64,000 nt of DNA from Microvirga alba (GTDB taxonomy: Bacteria > Pseudomonadota > Alphaproteobacteria > Rhizobiales > Beijerinckiaceae). Location: contig NZ_JADQDO010000001.1 in the NCBI RefSeq assembly GCF_015694465.1, positions 1 to 64,000 on the forward strand, given 5' to 3'. The position numbers were made by a program, and so were the translations under genes. Below the pieces are notes generated by a model. That model saw nothing but the letters and a program-made list of their open reading frames with translations. It was not told the DNA's origin and did not search any database. Position 1 is the first letter of the stretch, and each line of letters starts with the position of its first letter. Positions 1-8,150 of this stretch are shown here, in pieces.

Positions 1-1831
1 AGGCGCTCTCATCGGAGTTCTCGTTGACGGTCGCCGCAGTCCCGCCATTCAGCGTCACATGCGTCGGGACGTGGTTCTTGCCCGCGACATAGTTCACGTC
101 GATCGTGACAGTCTTCGTGTAGGAGAGCCCGCCGTGGTCCGTGACCTTGATGGTGATCGTGTGTGACTTCGCCACCCCGTAATCCAGGGTCTCACCGGCC
201 TTCAACCTCAGCTCGTTGCCGGCGATCTCAAACTTGCCGCTGGCGTCGTGAGCGAGCGTGAAGGTGAAGGTCTCGCCGGCATCAGGATCGAGACCGGTCA
301 GCGTGGCGATCGTGCCGGTGGCGTCCTCGTCGACATCGGTTTTCGACAATGTGATGCCGGTCGGCTTCTCGTTCACGTCGTCAACATGAATGGTGACGGT
401 TTTCGTGTAGGAGCGGCCACCATGGTCCGTGACCGTGATCTTGAGCACGTGCGATTTCGCCGCCTCGTAATCGAGGCTCTGGCCGTCCTTGAGTTTGAGC
501 TCCTTGCCGACGATCTCGAACTTGCCGCTCGCATCCTCAGCGAGGGTGAAGGTGAAGGTCTCGCCCGTGTCGGGATCGACGCCGTCGAGTGTCGCGATGA
601 CACCGGTCGTGCCTTCATCAACCGTATCGCGCGAAAGGGTCACGTCGGTCGGCGCGCGGTTCGTGTCGGTCAGATAGTAGCGGTGATAAATGCCGTATCC
701 CGAACCATCCTGATTGGCGGATTCCCACACCACGACCCATCCGCCGCCGGGCAGAGCCGTCACGCTGGGGTTCTTCTGATCGCCGGCGATGGTGGCGTTG
801 ACGCGTTGATCCGCCGCATAGACGGCCTTGCCGTCCTTGTCGAACTGCTGGAGATAAATTCCCTCACCGGAGCCGTCATGACTGCCGGATTCCCAAACCA
901 CGACCCACCCGCCGTCGGCGAGCGCCGTCACGACGGCCGGCTCCTGGGCGTCGGTCGATGTGATGTTGACCCGCACAGGCAGCGGAAAGACGGCGTGTCC
1001 GTACTTGTCGAAACGCTGCTGATAGAGGTCGCCGTTGTTATAGGACGTCCAGGTGACGACCCAGCCACCGTCGGTCAGGCCGGTGACGCTTGAGATCAGC
1101 TTGTAGTCGGCCGTGTTGCCTTCGACCGTGATGTCGGTCGGAGAAGTGGCGTTGCCGTCCTTGTCGAAGCGCTGCTGGAAGAGGTGATGGGTGTTGGAAC
1201 CTGCGCCGCTATGGGATTCCCACGTCACGACCCAGCCGCCATCGGTGAGCGACGTCACGCTCGCGCGATACTGGTTGCCGTCGGTGAGCACGTTGACGGC
1301 CCTTTCGACGCCGACCGGATTGCCGGTCGCATCGTAGCGCTGCTGGTAAACGCCGTTGCTCGAACCGTCCTGCAGAAAGGAGTGCCAGGTCACGACCCAG
1401 CCGCCATCGGCCAAAGCCGTCACGCTCGAGCCTGACTGGTCGTAGGTCGTGGTCGTGTTGACGCGCTTGTCGGCGGAAAAGACCGCGTGCCCATTCTTGT
1501 CGTAACGTTGCTGATAGACATCGCCATCGTATGGGTCGCCGGAGGTCCAGGTGACGACCCATCCGCCATCGGTAAGCGCAGTGACGCACGGATCGGTCTG
1601 GTCTTTGGGCGTCGTGATATTGACGAGTTGATCGGCGGTTCCGAGCGCCTTGCCGTCCTGGTCATAGCGCTGCTGAAAAATGCCCCAGCCCGAACCGTCC
1701 TGATTGGCGGATTGCCAGACCACGACCCAGCCGCCATCGGCGAGGGCCTTGATGCTCGGGGCGCTCTGGTCTCCGGTCGTCGTGACATTGACTTGCGTCT
1801 CGTCGCCGATCTTGACGATTGGGCTTGGCAT
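1..1831 (-). CDS. Large repeat protein: seven GGWVVxW repeats plus cadherin-like domains (3' end outside window)
   Basis: The frame is open from an ATG at 1831 to the window edge (610 codons); the C-terminus is not visible. A GGGAG ribosome site lies 8 nt upstream of the start. No Sec signal peptide is seen. Residues ~25-385 hold seven repeats of 52-57 residues, each with a DGGWVV(V/T)W strand followed by a (Y/F)QQR(Y/F)D strand. From ~residue 390 two cadherin/Ig-like modules of ~88 residues follow (APTDVTLS...DPDTGETF...; then KPTGITLS...), with DxDxGE acidic stretches suited to calcium. Such repeats are common in type-I-secreted adhesins and enzymes of alphaproteobacteria. A seven-repeat count suggests a seven-bladed propeller, which is inference. 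Function unknown: adhesin or secreted enzyme. Confidence 0.82.
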   Translation of the reverse strand, partial: MPSPIVKIGDETQVNVTTTGDQSAPSIKALADGGWVVVWQSANQDGSGWGIFQQRYDQDGKALGTADQLVNITTPKDQTDPCVTALTDGGWVVTWTSGDPYDGDVYQQRYDKNGHAVFSADKRVNTTTTYDQSGSSVTALADGGWVVTWHSFLQDGSSNGVYQQRYDATGNPVGVERAVNVLTDGNQYRASVTSLTDGGWVVTWESHSGAGSNTHHLFQQRFDKDGNATSPTDITVEGNTADYKLISSVTGLTDGGWVVTWTSYNNGDLYQQRFDKYGHAVFPLPVRVNITSTDAQEPAVVTALADGGWVVVWESGSHDGSGEGIYLQQFDKDGKAVYAADQRVNATIAGDQKNPSVTALPGGGWVVVWESANQDGSGYGIYHRYYLTDTNRAPTDVTLSRDTVDEGTTGVIATLDGVDPDTGETFTFTLAEDASGKFEIVGKELKLKDGQSLDYEAAKSHVLKITVTDHGGRSYTKTVTIHVDDVNEKPTGITLSKTDVDEDATGTIATLTGLDPDAGETFTFTLAHDASGKFEIAGNELRLKAGETLDYGVAKSHTITIKVTDHGGLSYTKTVTIDVNYVAGKNHVPTHVTLNGGTAATVNENSDESA

Positions 1832-2038
1832 GGCGGTTGCTCCCACGCACGTTCATTTCTTTTTTTGGATATATTATTGTTGTAATAACATAGCGCAACG
1901 CTAAGTCCAGCTTCGTGCGGTTCGACTACTTGGAATCGTAGTAAAATTTCTCTCAAAGGGGTTGATCCACCTCCCGTGAGGGCACATGCCTCAACGGCAG
2001 TCTTGGCAGGGCGGGTGCAAACGAATTAGGTTCGCGCC

Positions 2039-3616
2039 ATGTTCGATGACAAAGCCCCCTCGAATGCCCCCGAATGGTCGGTCTCCGATCTGGCGGGCGC
2101 TCTCAAGCGCACTCTTGAGGATTCCTTCGGCCACGTGCGCTTGCGCGGGGAGATCTCGGGCTATCGCGGGCCGCATTCTTCCGGCCACGCCTATTTCTCG
2201 CTGAAGGACCAGAATGCCCGCATCGATGCGGTGATCTGGAAGGGCACCTTCTCGCGGCTCAGGTTCAAGCCGGAGGAGGGGCTCGAGGTCATCGCCACCG
2301 GGCGCATCACCACGTTCCCGGGCAAGTCGACCTACCAGATCGTGATCGAATCGCTGGAGCCTGCCGGCGCGGGGGCGCTGATGGCCCTGCTGGAGGAGCG
2401 CCGCCGCAAGCTGATGGCGGAGGGGCTCTTCGAGGCCGCGCGCAAGCGGCGGCTACCTTATCTGCCACGCGTGATCGGCGTCATCACCTCGCCGACCGGC
2501 GCTGTCATCCGCGACATTCTCCACCGGCTGGAGGATCGCTTTCCCCGTCACGTCCTGGTCTGGCCGGTGCGGGTGCAGGGCGACACCTGCGCGGCGGAAG
2601 TCTCCGCCGCCATTCGCGGGTTCAATGCGCTCAGACCCGGCGGCGCGATCCCGCGTCCCGACGTGCTTATCGTGGCGCGCGGGGGCGGGTCCATCGAAGA
2701 CCTGTGGGGCTTCAACGAAGAGGTCGTGGTCCGCGCCGCCGCCGAGAGCGACATCCCGCTCGTCGCGGCGGTGGGGCACGAAACCGACTGGACGTTGATC
2801 GACCACGCCGCCGACATGCGCGCGCCGACGCCGACGGGCGCGGCCGAAATGGTCGTGCCGGTGCGTGTCGAACTCATGGCGGGTGTGAACGATCTGGCCC
2901 GCCGCCACGTGGAATCCGCCCTGCGGATCGTCGACCGCCGCCGTTCCGACCTGCGTTCGGCGGCGCGCGCGCTGCCGACCCCCGATGCCTTGTTCGCACC
3001 CAAGCGCCAGAAGCTTGATCTCGCTTCCGCGAAGCTTGGACCGGCTTTGTCGCGCAACGCCCGCACGCACGAGGCGCAGCTTCTCGACCTGTCCCGCCGC
3101 CTCTCGCGCGTCTCGCCCGCAGCCCGCCTTGCGACGATGCGGGCGCGGCTCGATGCAATCGGTCAACGTCCGCATCAAGCTTTGACCCGCTCCCTCGTTC
3201 TGCGGGGCGAGAACCTGCAGCAGATCAGCCGACGGCTCGTCGTGTCGCGGGATACGCTGCTGCGCGCCGAGCGGACGCGTCTCGCGCAGGCGAGCGATCT
3301 CACGCAGCGCGTGGCCGAGCGTCTCGCCCCCGCGCTCCGGAGCCAGATCGCGCGCAAGGCGGATCGACTGGAGGCCCTGTCGAAGCTCTTCGAAAGCCTG
3401 AGCTACAAATCCGTGCTGGCGCGCGGCTTCGCCCTGGTGCGCGATGCGGAGGGGCAAATGCTGCGCTCCGCGCAAGACGTCACGGAGGGCCGCGCGCTCG
3501 TGCTCGAATTCGGAGACGGCAGAGCCGAGGCGACGGGCGGGCGGGGCGGCGGTGTCCGGCCTAAAACGCCAAAGCCGAAAACGCCGACGGGCGGCGACCA
3601 GGGTGCCCTGTTTTGA
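2039..3616 (+). CDS. xseA: Exodeoxyribonuclease VII large subunit
   Basis: Catalytic subunit of exonuclease VII, which with XseB degrades single-stranded DNA to short oligonucleotides in the cytoplasm. The 525-residue length suits the family. The N-terminal OB-fold (residues ~8-100) contains the family pattern VRLRGEISGYRGPHSSGHAYF. The central nuclease core has GVITSPTGAVIRDILHR, a VARGGGSIEDLW motif and a VGHETDWTLID motif. A long, charged, coiled-coil-rich region follows, then a disordered Pro/Lys tail. xseB is not adjacent. The downstream DUF2093 gene lies 77 nt away on the same strand and may be co-transcribed. Identification is secure. Confidence 0.97.
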   Translation: MFDDKAPSNAPEWSVSDLAGALKRTLEDSFGHVRLRGEISGYRGPHSSGHAYFSLKDQNARIDAVIWKGTFSRLRFKPEEGLEVIATGRITTFPGKSTYQIVIESLEPAGAGALMALLEERRRKLMAEGLFEAARKRRLPYLPRVIGVITSPTGAVIRDILHRLEDRFPRHVLVWPVRVQGDTCAAEVSAAIRGFNALRPGGAIPRPDVLIVARGGGSIEDLWGFNEEVVVRAAAESDIPLVAAVGHETDWTLIDHAADMRAPTPTGAAEMVVPVRVELMAGVNDLARRHVESALRIVDRRRSDLRSAARALPTPDALFAPKRQKLDLASAKLGPALSRNARTHEAQLLDLSRRLSRVSPAARLATMRARLDAIGQRPHQALTRSLVLRGENLQQISRRLVVSRDTLLRAERTRLAQASDLTQRVAERLAPALRSQIARKADRLEALSKLFESLSYKSVLARGFALVRDAEGQMLRSAQDVTEGRALVLEFGDGRAEATGGRGGGVRPKTPKPKTPTGGDQGALF

Positions 3617-3693
3617 GCCGGCATTGAAAACAATCGCCAACGCTCCTTATGTAAAAGATCTCCTTTTTCAGACGATATTTGACGTGATCATCC

Positions 3694-3915
3694 ATGAACA
3701 AATTTGAGCGCGGCAGCGGCGGCGAAGCCATCATCCAATATCTCGACAGCAACCTGCGGATCGTGAAGCCGGGGGCGTTCGTACGCTGCGCCGTGACCGG
3801 CCAGCCGATCCCGTTGGACGATTTGAAGTATTGGAGTGTCGAGCGGCAGGAGGCCTACGCTTCCCCCGAAGCCGTCATGATCCGTATTGCCGGAAAAGAT
3901 CTCAGGACGCTCTGA
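3694..3915 (+). CDS. DUF2093 family protein
   Basis: A 73-residue soluble protein. It contains the DUF2093 pattern: a short hydrophilic start, then IVKPGAFVRCAVTGQPIPLDDLKYWSVERQEAY. The cysteine sits in a CAVTG turn reminiscent of a zinc ribbon half, but only one Cys is present. The family is conserved in alphaproteobacteria and has no assigned function. It follows xseA on the same strand. Its 3' end overlaps the convergent lpxK 3' end by 14 nt, so the two transcripts must be antisense at their ends. Confidence 0.88.
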   Translation: MNKFERGSGGEAIIQYLDSNLRIVKPGAFVRCAVTGQPIPLDDLKYWSVERQEAYASPEAVMIRIAGKDLRTL

Positions 3916-4915
3916 GCCGACGCTCGCCGATGCGGCGCAGGATGAAATTGCGGAATGCCGCTTCCTCGTTGATCCGGAGCCGAACGGGCAGGGCTCGCAG
4001 GGCGGGCCAAGGCTCTGTGCCGTCAAGGCTTTGAATCCGCACGAGGTCTTTCTCTGTCGTGACGGGGTGTAGCCCCCGACGCTCAGCCTCTTTCTTCAGC
4101 ACGGCGAGATCGCCGGGACCATAGGCATAATGATCGGGGAAGGGGCGCGCCTCTTCCACGCTTGCGCCGGCGGCCCGCAGGGTGTCGAAAAATTTGTCGG
4201 GCCGCCCGATGCCCGCGAAGGCGAGCACTTTTTGCCCCCGCAGCGTCTCGGCCATGCCGCTATCCGGCACGAGCGTCGCGCTGAACACCCGCTTGCCGCG
4301 CCGCTTCGCCTCGCTCGCGACCGCTTCACCGCCCACGCCGTCGCCGACGACGAGAACGGCGTCGATGGCGGACCATTGCGCCGACAGCGGCGCTCGCAAG
4401 GGGCCGGCGGGCAGGCAAAATCCGTTGCCGATACCGGTGGCCCCATCCACGACGGCGATGGCGCAGTCTTTCCGGATCGAGGGGTTCTGGAGCCCGTCAT
4501 CCATGATCACGACGGTCGCGCCGATTTCGTGCGCCAGCCGCGCGCCGGAAGGGCGGTCGATCGAGACGATCGCGGGCGCCATGCTGGCCAAAAGAATCGG
4601 CTCGTCGCCCACGTCGCGCGCCATGTGCCGAAGCTCGACCTGCACCGGACCTTTGAGCTTGCCGCCATAGCCGCGCGACAGGAAGGCTGGGCTCTCGCCG
4701 GCATCGTCCAGAATATCCGCGATGGCGAGCGCGGTCGGCGTCTTGCCTGCCCCACCGGCGGTAACATTGCCGATGCAGATGATGGGAAGACCGGCGCGTT
4801 CGCCGCTCCGCTTCATGCGCAATGCCGCGACCCCGCCATAGATCAGGCCCAGCGGCCAGAGCAGGCATGCCAGAGGGGAGGGCGTTTTCCGCGACCAGAA
4901 GGCGGGCGCGCGCAT
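3902..4915 (-). CDS. lpxK: Tetraacyldisaccharide 4'-kinase
   Basis: Phosphorylates the 4' position of the lipid A disaccharide precursor at the inner face of the inner membrane. At 337 residues it is family-sized. A hydrophobic N-terminal segment (residues ~16-33) is the usual membrane anchor. The Walker A motif VTAGGAGKTP occurs at ~51-60 after the IICIGN strand, and FLSRGYGG follows, both typical of LpxK. The start codon overlaps the waaA stop as TGATG, so the genes are translationally coupled. The gene is last in the operon cysQ-like > DUF4170 > DUF374 > waaA > lpxK. Confidence 0.97.
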   Translation of the reverse strand: MRAPAFWSRKTPSPLACLLWPLGLIYGGVAALRMKRSGERAGLPIICIGNVTAGGAGKTPTALAIADILDDAGESPAFLSRGYGGKLKGPVQVELRHMARDVGDEPILLASMAPAIVSIDRPSGARLAHEIGATVVIMDDGLQNPSIRKDCAIAVVDGATGIGNGFCLPAGPLRAPLSAQWSAIDAVLVVGDGVGGEAVASEAKRRGKRVFSATLVPDSGMAETLRGQKVLAFAGIGRPDKFFDTLRAAGASVEEARPFPDHYAYGPGDLAVLKKEAERRGLHPVTTEKDLVRIQSLDGTEPWPALRALPVRLRINEEAAFRNFILRRIGERRLRAS

Positions 4916-6204
4916 CAGCGCCGCGCTCCGAGCTTGGCCTGGACGATGAAGGGCTCGATGGATTGCATGGTGCGGTCCACCGCCCCGCCGAGCGCCTGCA
5001 CCGCGTCCGCGGCGGCCCGGGCCATGTCCCGCGTCAGGGCGGCGTTGCCGAGGAGTTCGCTCACCGCGCGTGCAAGACTCGCACTGTCCTTGACCATCAG
5101 CGCGCCGCGCGCCTTGCCGATCGCCTCATAGATCTCGGTCGCGCTGTGCACATGCGGGCCGTGCAGGATGGCGGCTCCAAGCTTTGCCGGCTCGATCGGG
5201 TTGTGGCCGCCGATGGGGGCCAGGGTGCCTCCCATGAGCACGATGGGCGAGAGACGGAAAAACAGGCCCATCTCGCCGACGGTGTCGGCCACATACACAT
5301 CCGTCGCCCGGTCGGGATGGATGCCGTTCGAGCGCTGGCTGGCGCGCAGGCCCGCCCGCTCGGCGAGGGCTGCGACTTCGGGCCCACGGTGCGGGTGGCG
5401 CGGCGCGATGATGGTGAGCAGGTGCGGGTGGCGCTGCGCGAGCGCCCGGTGCACGGCGATGATGGCATTCTCCTCGCCGGGATGGGTGCTCGCCGCAAGC
5501 CAGACGGGACGGCCTGCGATCAGACCGGAGAGATGCGCCACGACGCGCGGATCGGCGGGCGGCGGGGGCGAGTCGAACTTGAGGTTGCCCGAAACCAGAA
5601 CGCGGGGCGCGCCGAGACGCGCCAGCCGGACCGCGTCGTCCGAGGTCTGCGCGAGGCACAGGGCGAAGCGTTCGAGCAGGGTGCCGATGATGCGCGGCAA
5701 TTTCTGCCAGCGCTGGAATGAGCGGTCGGACATGCGTCCATTGACCATGACGAGGGGGATGTGGCGCTCGTCCAGGGCGAAGACGGTGTTGGGCCAGATT
5801 TCCGATTCCGCCACAAGGGCGAGGTCCGGCCGCCAATGGTCGAGAAAGCGCCGGATGTAGCGCGGCACGTCGACCGGCACGAACTGATGCACCGCGCCGG
5901 GCGGCAGCCGCCGCGCGATCAGGGCGGCAGAGGTTCGTGTGCCGGAGGTGACCACAACCGAAAGTCCGCGTTGTGTCAATCGTTCTACGACCGGTAGCAA
6001 AGACAGCGTTTCGCCGATGCTGGCGCCATGCACCCAGATCAGATGGCCCTTCGGTCTCTGGCGGCTCGGGTAGCCCCGCCGTTCACCAAGCCGCGTGCGA
6101 TCTTCGCGGCCCTGGCGCTGACGCCAATAGAGAAGGCCGATGACGGCAGGCTCCAGAACCGACGTCACGGTCCGGTAGGTCTTGATAAGGATGGGCATGC
6201 TCAT
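4915..6204 (-). CDS. waaA: 3-deoxy-D-manno-octulosonic acid (Kdo) transferase
   Basis: Transfers Kdo from CMP-Kdo to lipid IVA, the first step of LPS core assembly at the inner membrane. The protein has 429 residues and a GT-B fold. The N-terminal acceptor domain follows a short hydrophobic anchor and contains IWVHGASIGETLSLLP. The C-terminal half contains ASTHPGEE, then APRHPHRGPEV and the donor-site segment GGHNPIEPAKLGAAILHGPH. It overlaps the upstream DUF374 gene by 4 nt (ATGA) and the downstream lpxK by 1 nt. Whether it adds one or two Kdo residues cannot be read from sequence. Confidence 0.97.
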   Translation of the reverse strand: MSMPILIKTYRTVTSVLEPAVIGLLYWRQRQGREDRTRLGERRGYPSRQRPKGHLIWVHGASIGETLSLLPVVERLTQRGLSVVVTSGTRTSAALIARRLPPGAVHQFVPVDVPRYIRRFLDHWRPDLALVAESEIWPNTVFALDERHIPLVMVNGRMSDRSFQRWQKLPRIIGTLLERFALCLAQTSDDAVRLARLGAPRVLVSGNLKFDSPPPPADPRVVAHLSGLIAGRPVWLAASTHPGEENAIIAVHRALAQRHPHLLTIIAPRHPHRGPEVAALAERAGLRASQRSNGIHPDRATDVYVADTVGEMGLFFRLSPIVLMGGTLAPIGGHNPIEPAKLGAAILHGPHVHSATEIYEAIGKARGALMVKDSASLARAVSELLGNAALTRDMARAAADAVQALGGAVDRTMQSIEPFIVQAKLGARR

Positions 6205-6956
6205 GCGTGAGAGCCTCTCGCAAGAGCTGCGTTGGCGTGGGATTTGCGCGCCCTGGCTCCCGGGTCGCGGGAGCCGACGAGGGCGTAGGCCCGTTCATGC
6301 ACGGCGTCGAGTTCCCTCTCGACGGCCTCGCGCGCTGCTTCGAGCGCCTGCGGGTCGGCGTCGCGCGGCACAAGGGTCGGTTCGCCCAGCACGATGGCGC
6401 CGCGCCCAAAGGGCAGACCGATGCTGGCCTTGTCCCAACTGTCGAAATCGATGCGACGGCTCGTCACCACGGCAACCGGGACAATGGGGCGGCCCGAAAT
6501 CTGGGCAAGCGTCACGATGCCCTCGCCGCAAACGCGGGCGATCTTCGGAATGTCGGCGGTCATCACCACCATCTCGCCGTCGCTCAAGGCTCGCATCATG
6601 GCCCGCATCGCCTGGACGCCGCCCTTTTTGCGGATGTCGCGGCCGCGCGCACCGGAACCGCGGATTGCGCGCACGCCCAGATGCCGCAGGGCGATGGCGT
6701 TGAACTCTCCGTCGCCGGAGCGGGAGACGAGGCTCGCCGCGCGGTCCTGGGGCCGCTTGGCGAAATGGATCATGAAATGCTGCCCGTGCCACATCGCGGC
6801 GATCACAGGCATCTCAAGGCCGATCCGGTCATAGGCATCCGCCGGTTCCATGACGAACCGGTTCGTGCGGTGCACGAATTTCAAATAACTCGCGACGAGC
6901 AGGCCCAGGGTTTCCTGGACCGCTCGGGAGCGGGTGATGCGTTTGACCAGACCCAT
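6201..6956 (-). CDS. DUF374 lysophospholipid acyltransferase-family protein
   Basis: A 251-residue protein. The DUF374 signature AAMWHGQHFMIHFAKRPQ lies at ~51-70 and a VSRSGDGEFNA block follows. Further on is ALSDGEMVVMTADIPKIARV, which corresponds to the acceptor/product region of the PlsC-like fold. The family is annotated as lysophospholipid acyltransferase-like by fold, but no substrate has been agreed. Its place directly upstream of waaA and lpxK, with a 4-nt overlap, suggests a role in lipid A or envelope lipid acylation; this is inference from context. The N-terminus has a weak hydrophobic stretch (TLGLLVASYLKFV) that could bind the membrane. Confidence 0.88.
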   Translation of the reverse strand: MGLVKRITRSRAVQETLGLLVASYLKFVHRTNRFVMEPADAYDRIGLEMPVIAAMWHGQHFMIHFAKRPQDRAASLVSRSGDGEFNAIALRHLGVRAIRGSGARGRDIRKKGGVQAMRAMMRALSDGEMVVMTADIPKIARVCGEGIVTLAQISGRPIVPVAVVTSRRIDFDSWDKASIGLPFGRGAIVLGEPTLVPRDADPQALEAAREAVERELDAVHERAYALVGSRDPGARARKSHANAALARGSHA

Positions 6957-6972
6957 TGAGCTTTCTTGAGGA

Positions 6973-7206
6973 TCAGCCGTGCTGCGGATCGAGCAGGCGG
7001 TGCAGATGGACGACGAAATAACGCATGTGAGCGTTGTCCACGCTCGCCTGCGCCTTGGCCTTCCAGGCGGCGTGGGCGGTGGCGTAGTTCGGATAGATTC
7101 CGACGATGTCGAGCTTGGACAGATCTTTGAAATCGATGGAATCGAGGTCGGTGAGTTCGCCGCCGAAAACCAGGTGAAGAAGTTGTTTGCCGGGTTGGTC
7201 GGTCAT
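6973..7206 (-). CDS. DUF4170 family protein
   Basis: A 77-residue protein with the DUF4170 layout: LLHLVFGGEL near the start, LSKLDIVGIYPNYATAHAAW in the middle, and HMRYFVVHLHRLLDP at the end. The family is found mainly in alphaproteobacteria, almost always in this lpxK/waaA neighbourhood. Its function is unknown. The pattern resembles a small alpha/beta SPOR-like or ferredoxin-like unit, which is a guess from strand spacing. It sits 16 nt upstream of the DUF374 gene on the same strand. Confidence 0.88.
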   Translation of the reverse strand: MTDQPGKQLLHLVFGGELTDLDSIDFKDLSKLDIVGIYPNYATAHAAWKAKAQASVDNAHMRYFVVHLHRLLDPQHG

Positions 7207-7267
7207 GGTGAAGGGGCTCTCCTAGCGGAATACAAGTGTGTCACGGCTCTGAGGTTGGCCTGATTGT

Positions 7268-8074
7268 TCAGGCTCTCATGGCTCCAATAGCACGCGGATG
7301 CAACCGTGACGCAACGGCAACCATTTCACCATGGCGTGGCCGAACTTGGTTGTAGACAGGAGGCACGCCATCGAAGTCGGTCAGGAGGGCTCCGGCCTCG
7401 CCCAGAATCAGGTCGGCGGCGGCAATGTCCCAATCGTGCGAATTCGCCGAGACGAGGCCCACATCGATGGACCCGTCCGCGACGCGGGCGAGCCTGAGCG
7501 CCAGGGACGGCACTTTGGGCAGGTGCTCGATAGGGCCGATACGGCGGCCTAAGTGGTCGACGAGCGGCTGTGGTCCGGCGACGCGGACGTGGTCAAGGGG
7601 GGCTGCATGGGACACCGACAGCCTCTTCCCGTTGCGGGACGCGCCGCTTCCGAGGCTCGCTTCATAGAGCTGTTCGTGGGTCGGGGCATGAATGACGCCC
7701 AGGACGGGCCTGCCGTCCGCGACGAGCGCGATCGAAATCGACCAATCCGGGTGGCCGGAGGCAAAGGCCCGGGTGCCATCGATGGGATCGACGATCCAGA
7801 CGAAGCGCCGGTCGAGCCGGGCGGAATCGTCCTCCGTTTCCTCAGACAGCCATCCGGCTTCCGGCATCAGACGAGACAGGCGCTCTTTCAGGAAGTTGTC
7901 GAGGGCGATATCCGCCTCGGTCACCGGCGAACTGCGCTCCTTGAACCAAAGGCGCGCCGCCGTCTGCCCGCCCGCACGGAAGAAGGGCAGCGCCATGGCC
8001 CCGGCTTCCCGCGCCGCATCGCGAACGGCCTGTCCGAGGGAGGGGAGGAAATCGAAGGAGGGAGCAAGCATCAT
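7268..8074 (-). CDS. cysQ: Inositol monophosphatase-superfamily phosphatase (CysQ-like)
   Basis: A 268-residue phosphatase of the IMPase/CysQ family. The metal-site motif WIVDPIDGTRAF is present, preceded by GWLSEETEDD, which supplies the upstream acidic ligands. The C-terminal motif SHDWDIAAADLILGEAGALL is also present. These suit a magnesium-dependent 3'(2'),5'-bisphosphate nucleotidase or inositol-1-phosphatase; the two cannot be told apart here. An in-frame start at 8206 exists, but it would add 44 residues that overlap the neighbouring gene and lack homology-like features. The double ATG at 8074/8071 gives the usual N-terminus (a helix before REAGAMALPFF). First gene of the lipid A operon. 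Confidence 0.88.
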   Translation of the reverse strand: MMLAPSFDFLPSLGQAVRDAAREAGAMALPFFRAGGQTAARLWFKERSSPVTEADIALDNFLKERLSRLMPEAGWLSEETEDDSARLDRRFVWIVDPIDGTRAFASGHPDWSISIALVADGRPVLGVIHAPTHEQLYEASLGSGASRNGKRLSVSHAAPLDHVRVAGPQPLVDHLGRRIGPIEHLPKVPSLALRLARVADGSIDVGLVSANSHDWDIAAADLILGEAGALLTDFDGVPPVYNQVRPRHGEMVAVASRLHPRAIGAMRA

Positions 8075-8150
8075 CGGTTCAAATGGGGGCTTGCGGGAGT
8101 GAATGCCACACCCGTCGCGGCGATGCGCGGCGTTTTTGGTCGCAGGTGCA

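Noticed and set aside
248..1885. Several plus-strand open frames opposite the seven-repeat protein
   Set aside because: The minus frame is continuous for 610 codons and shows regular in-frame repeats; the plus frames are broken.
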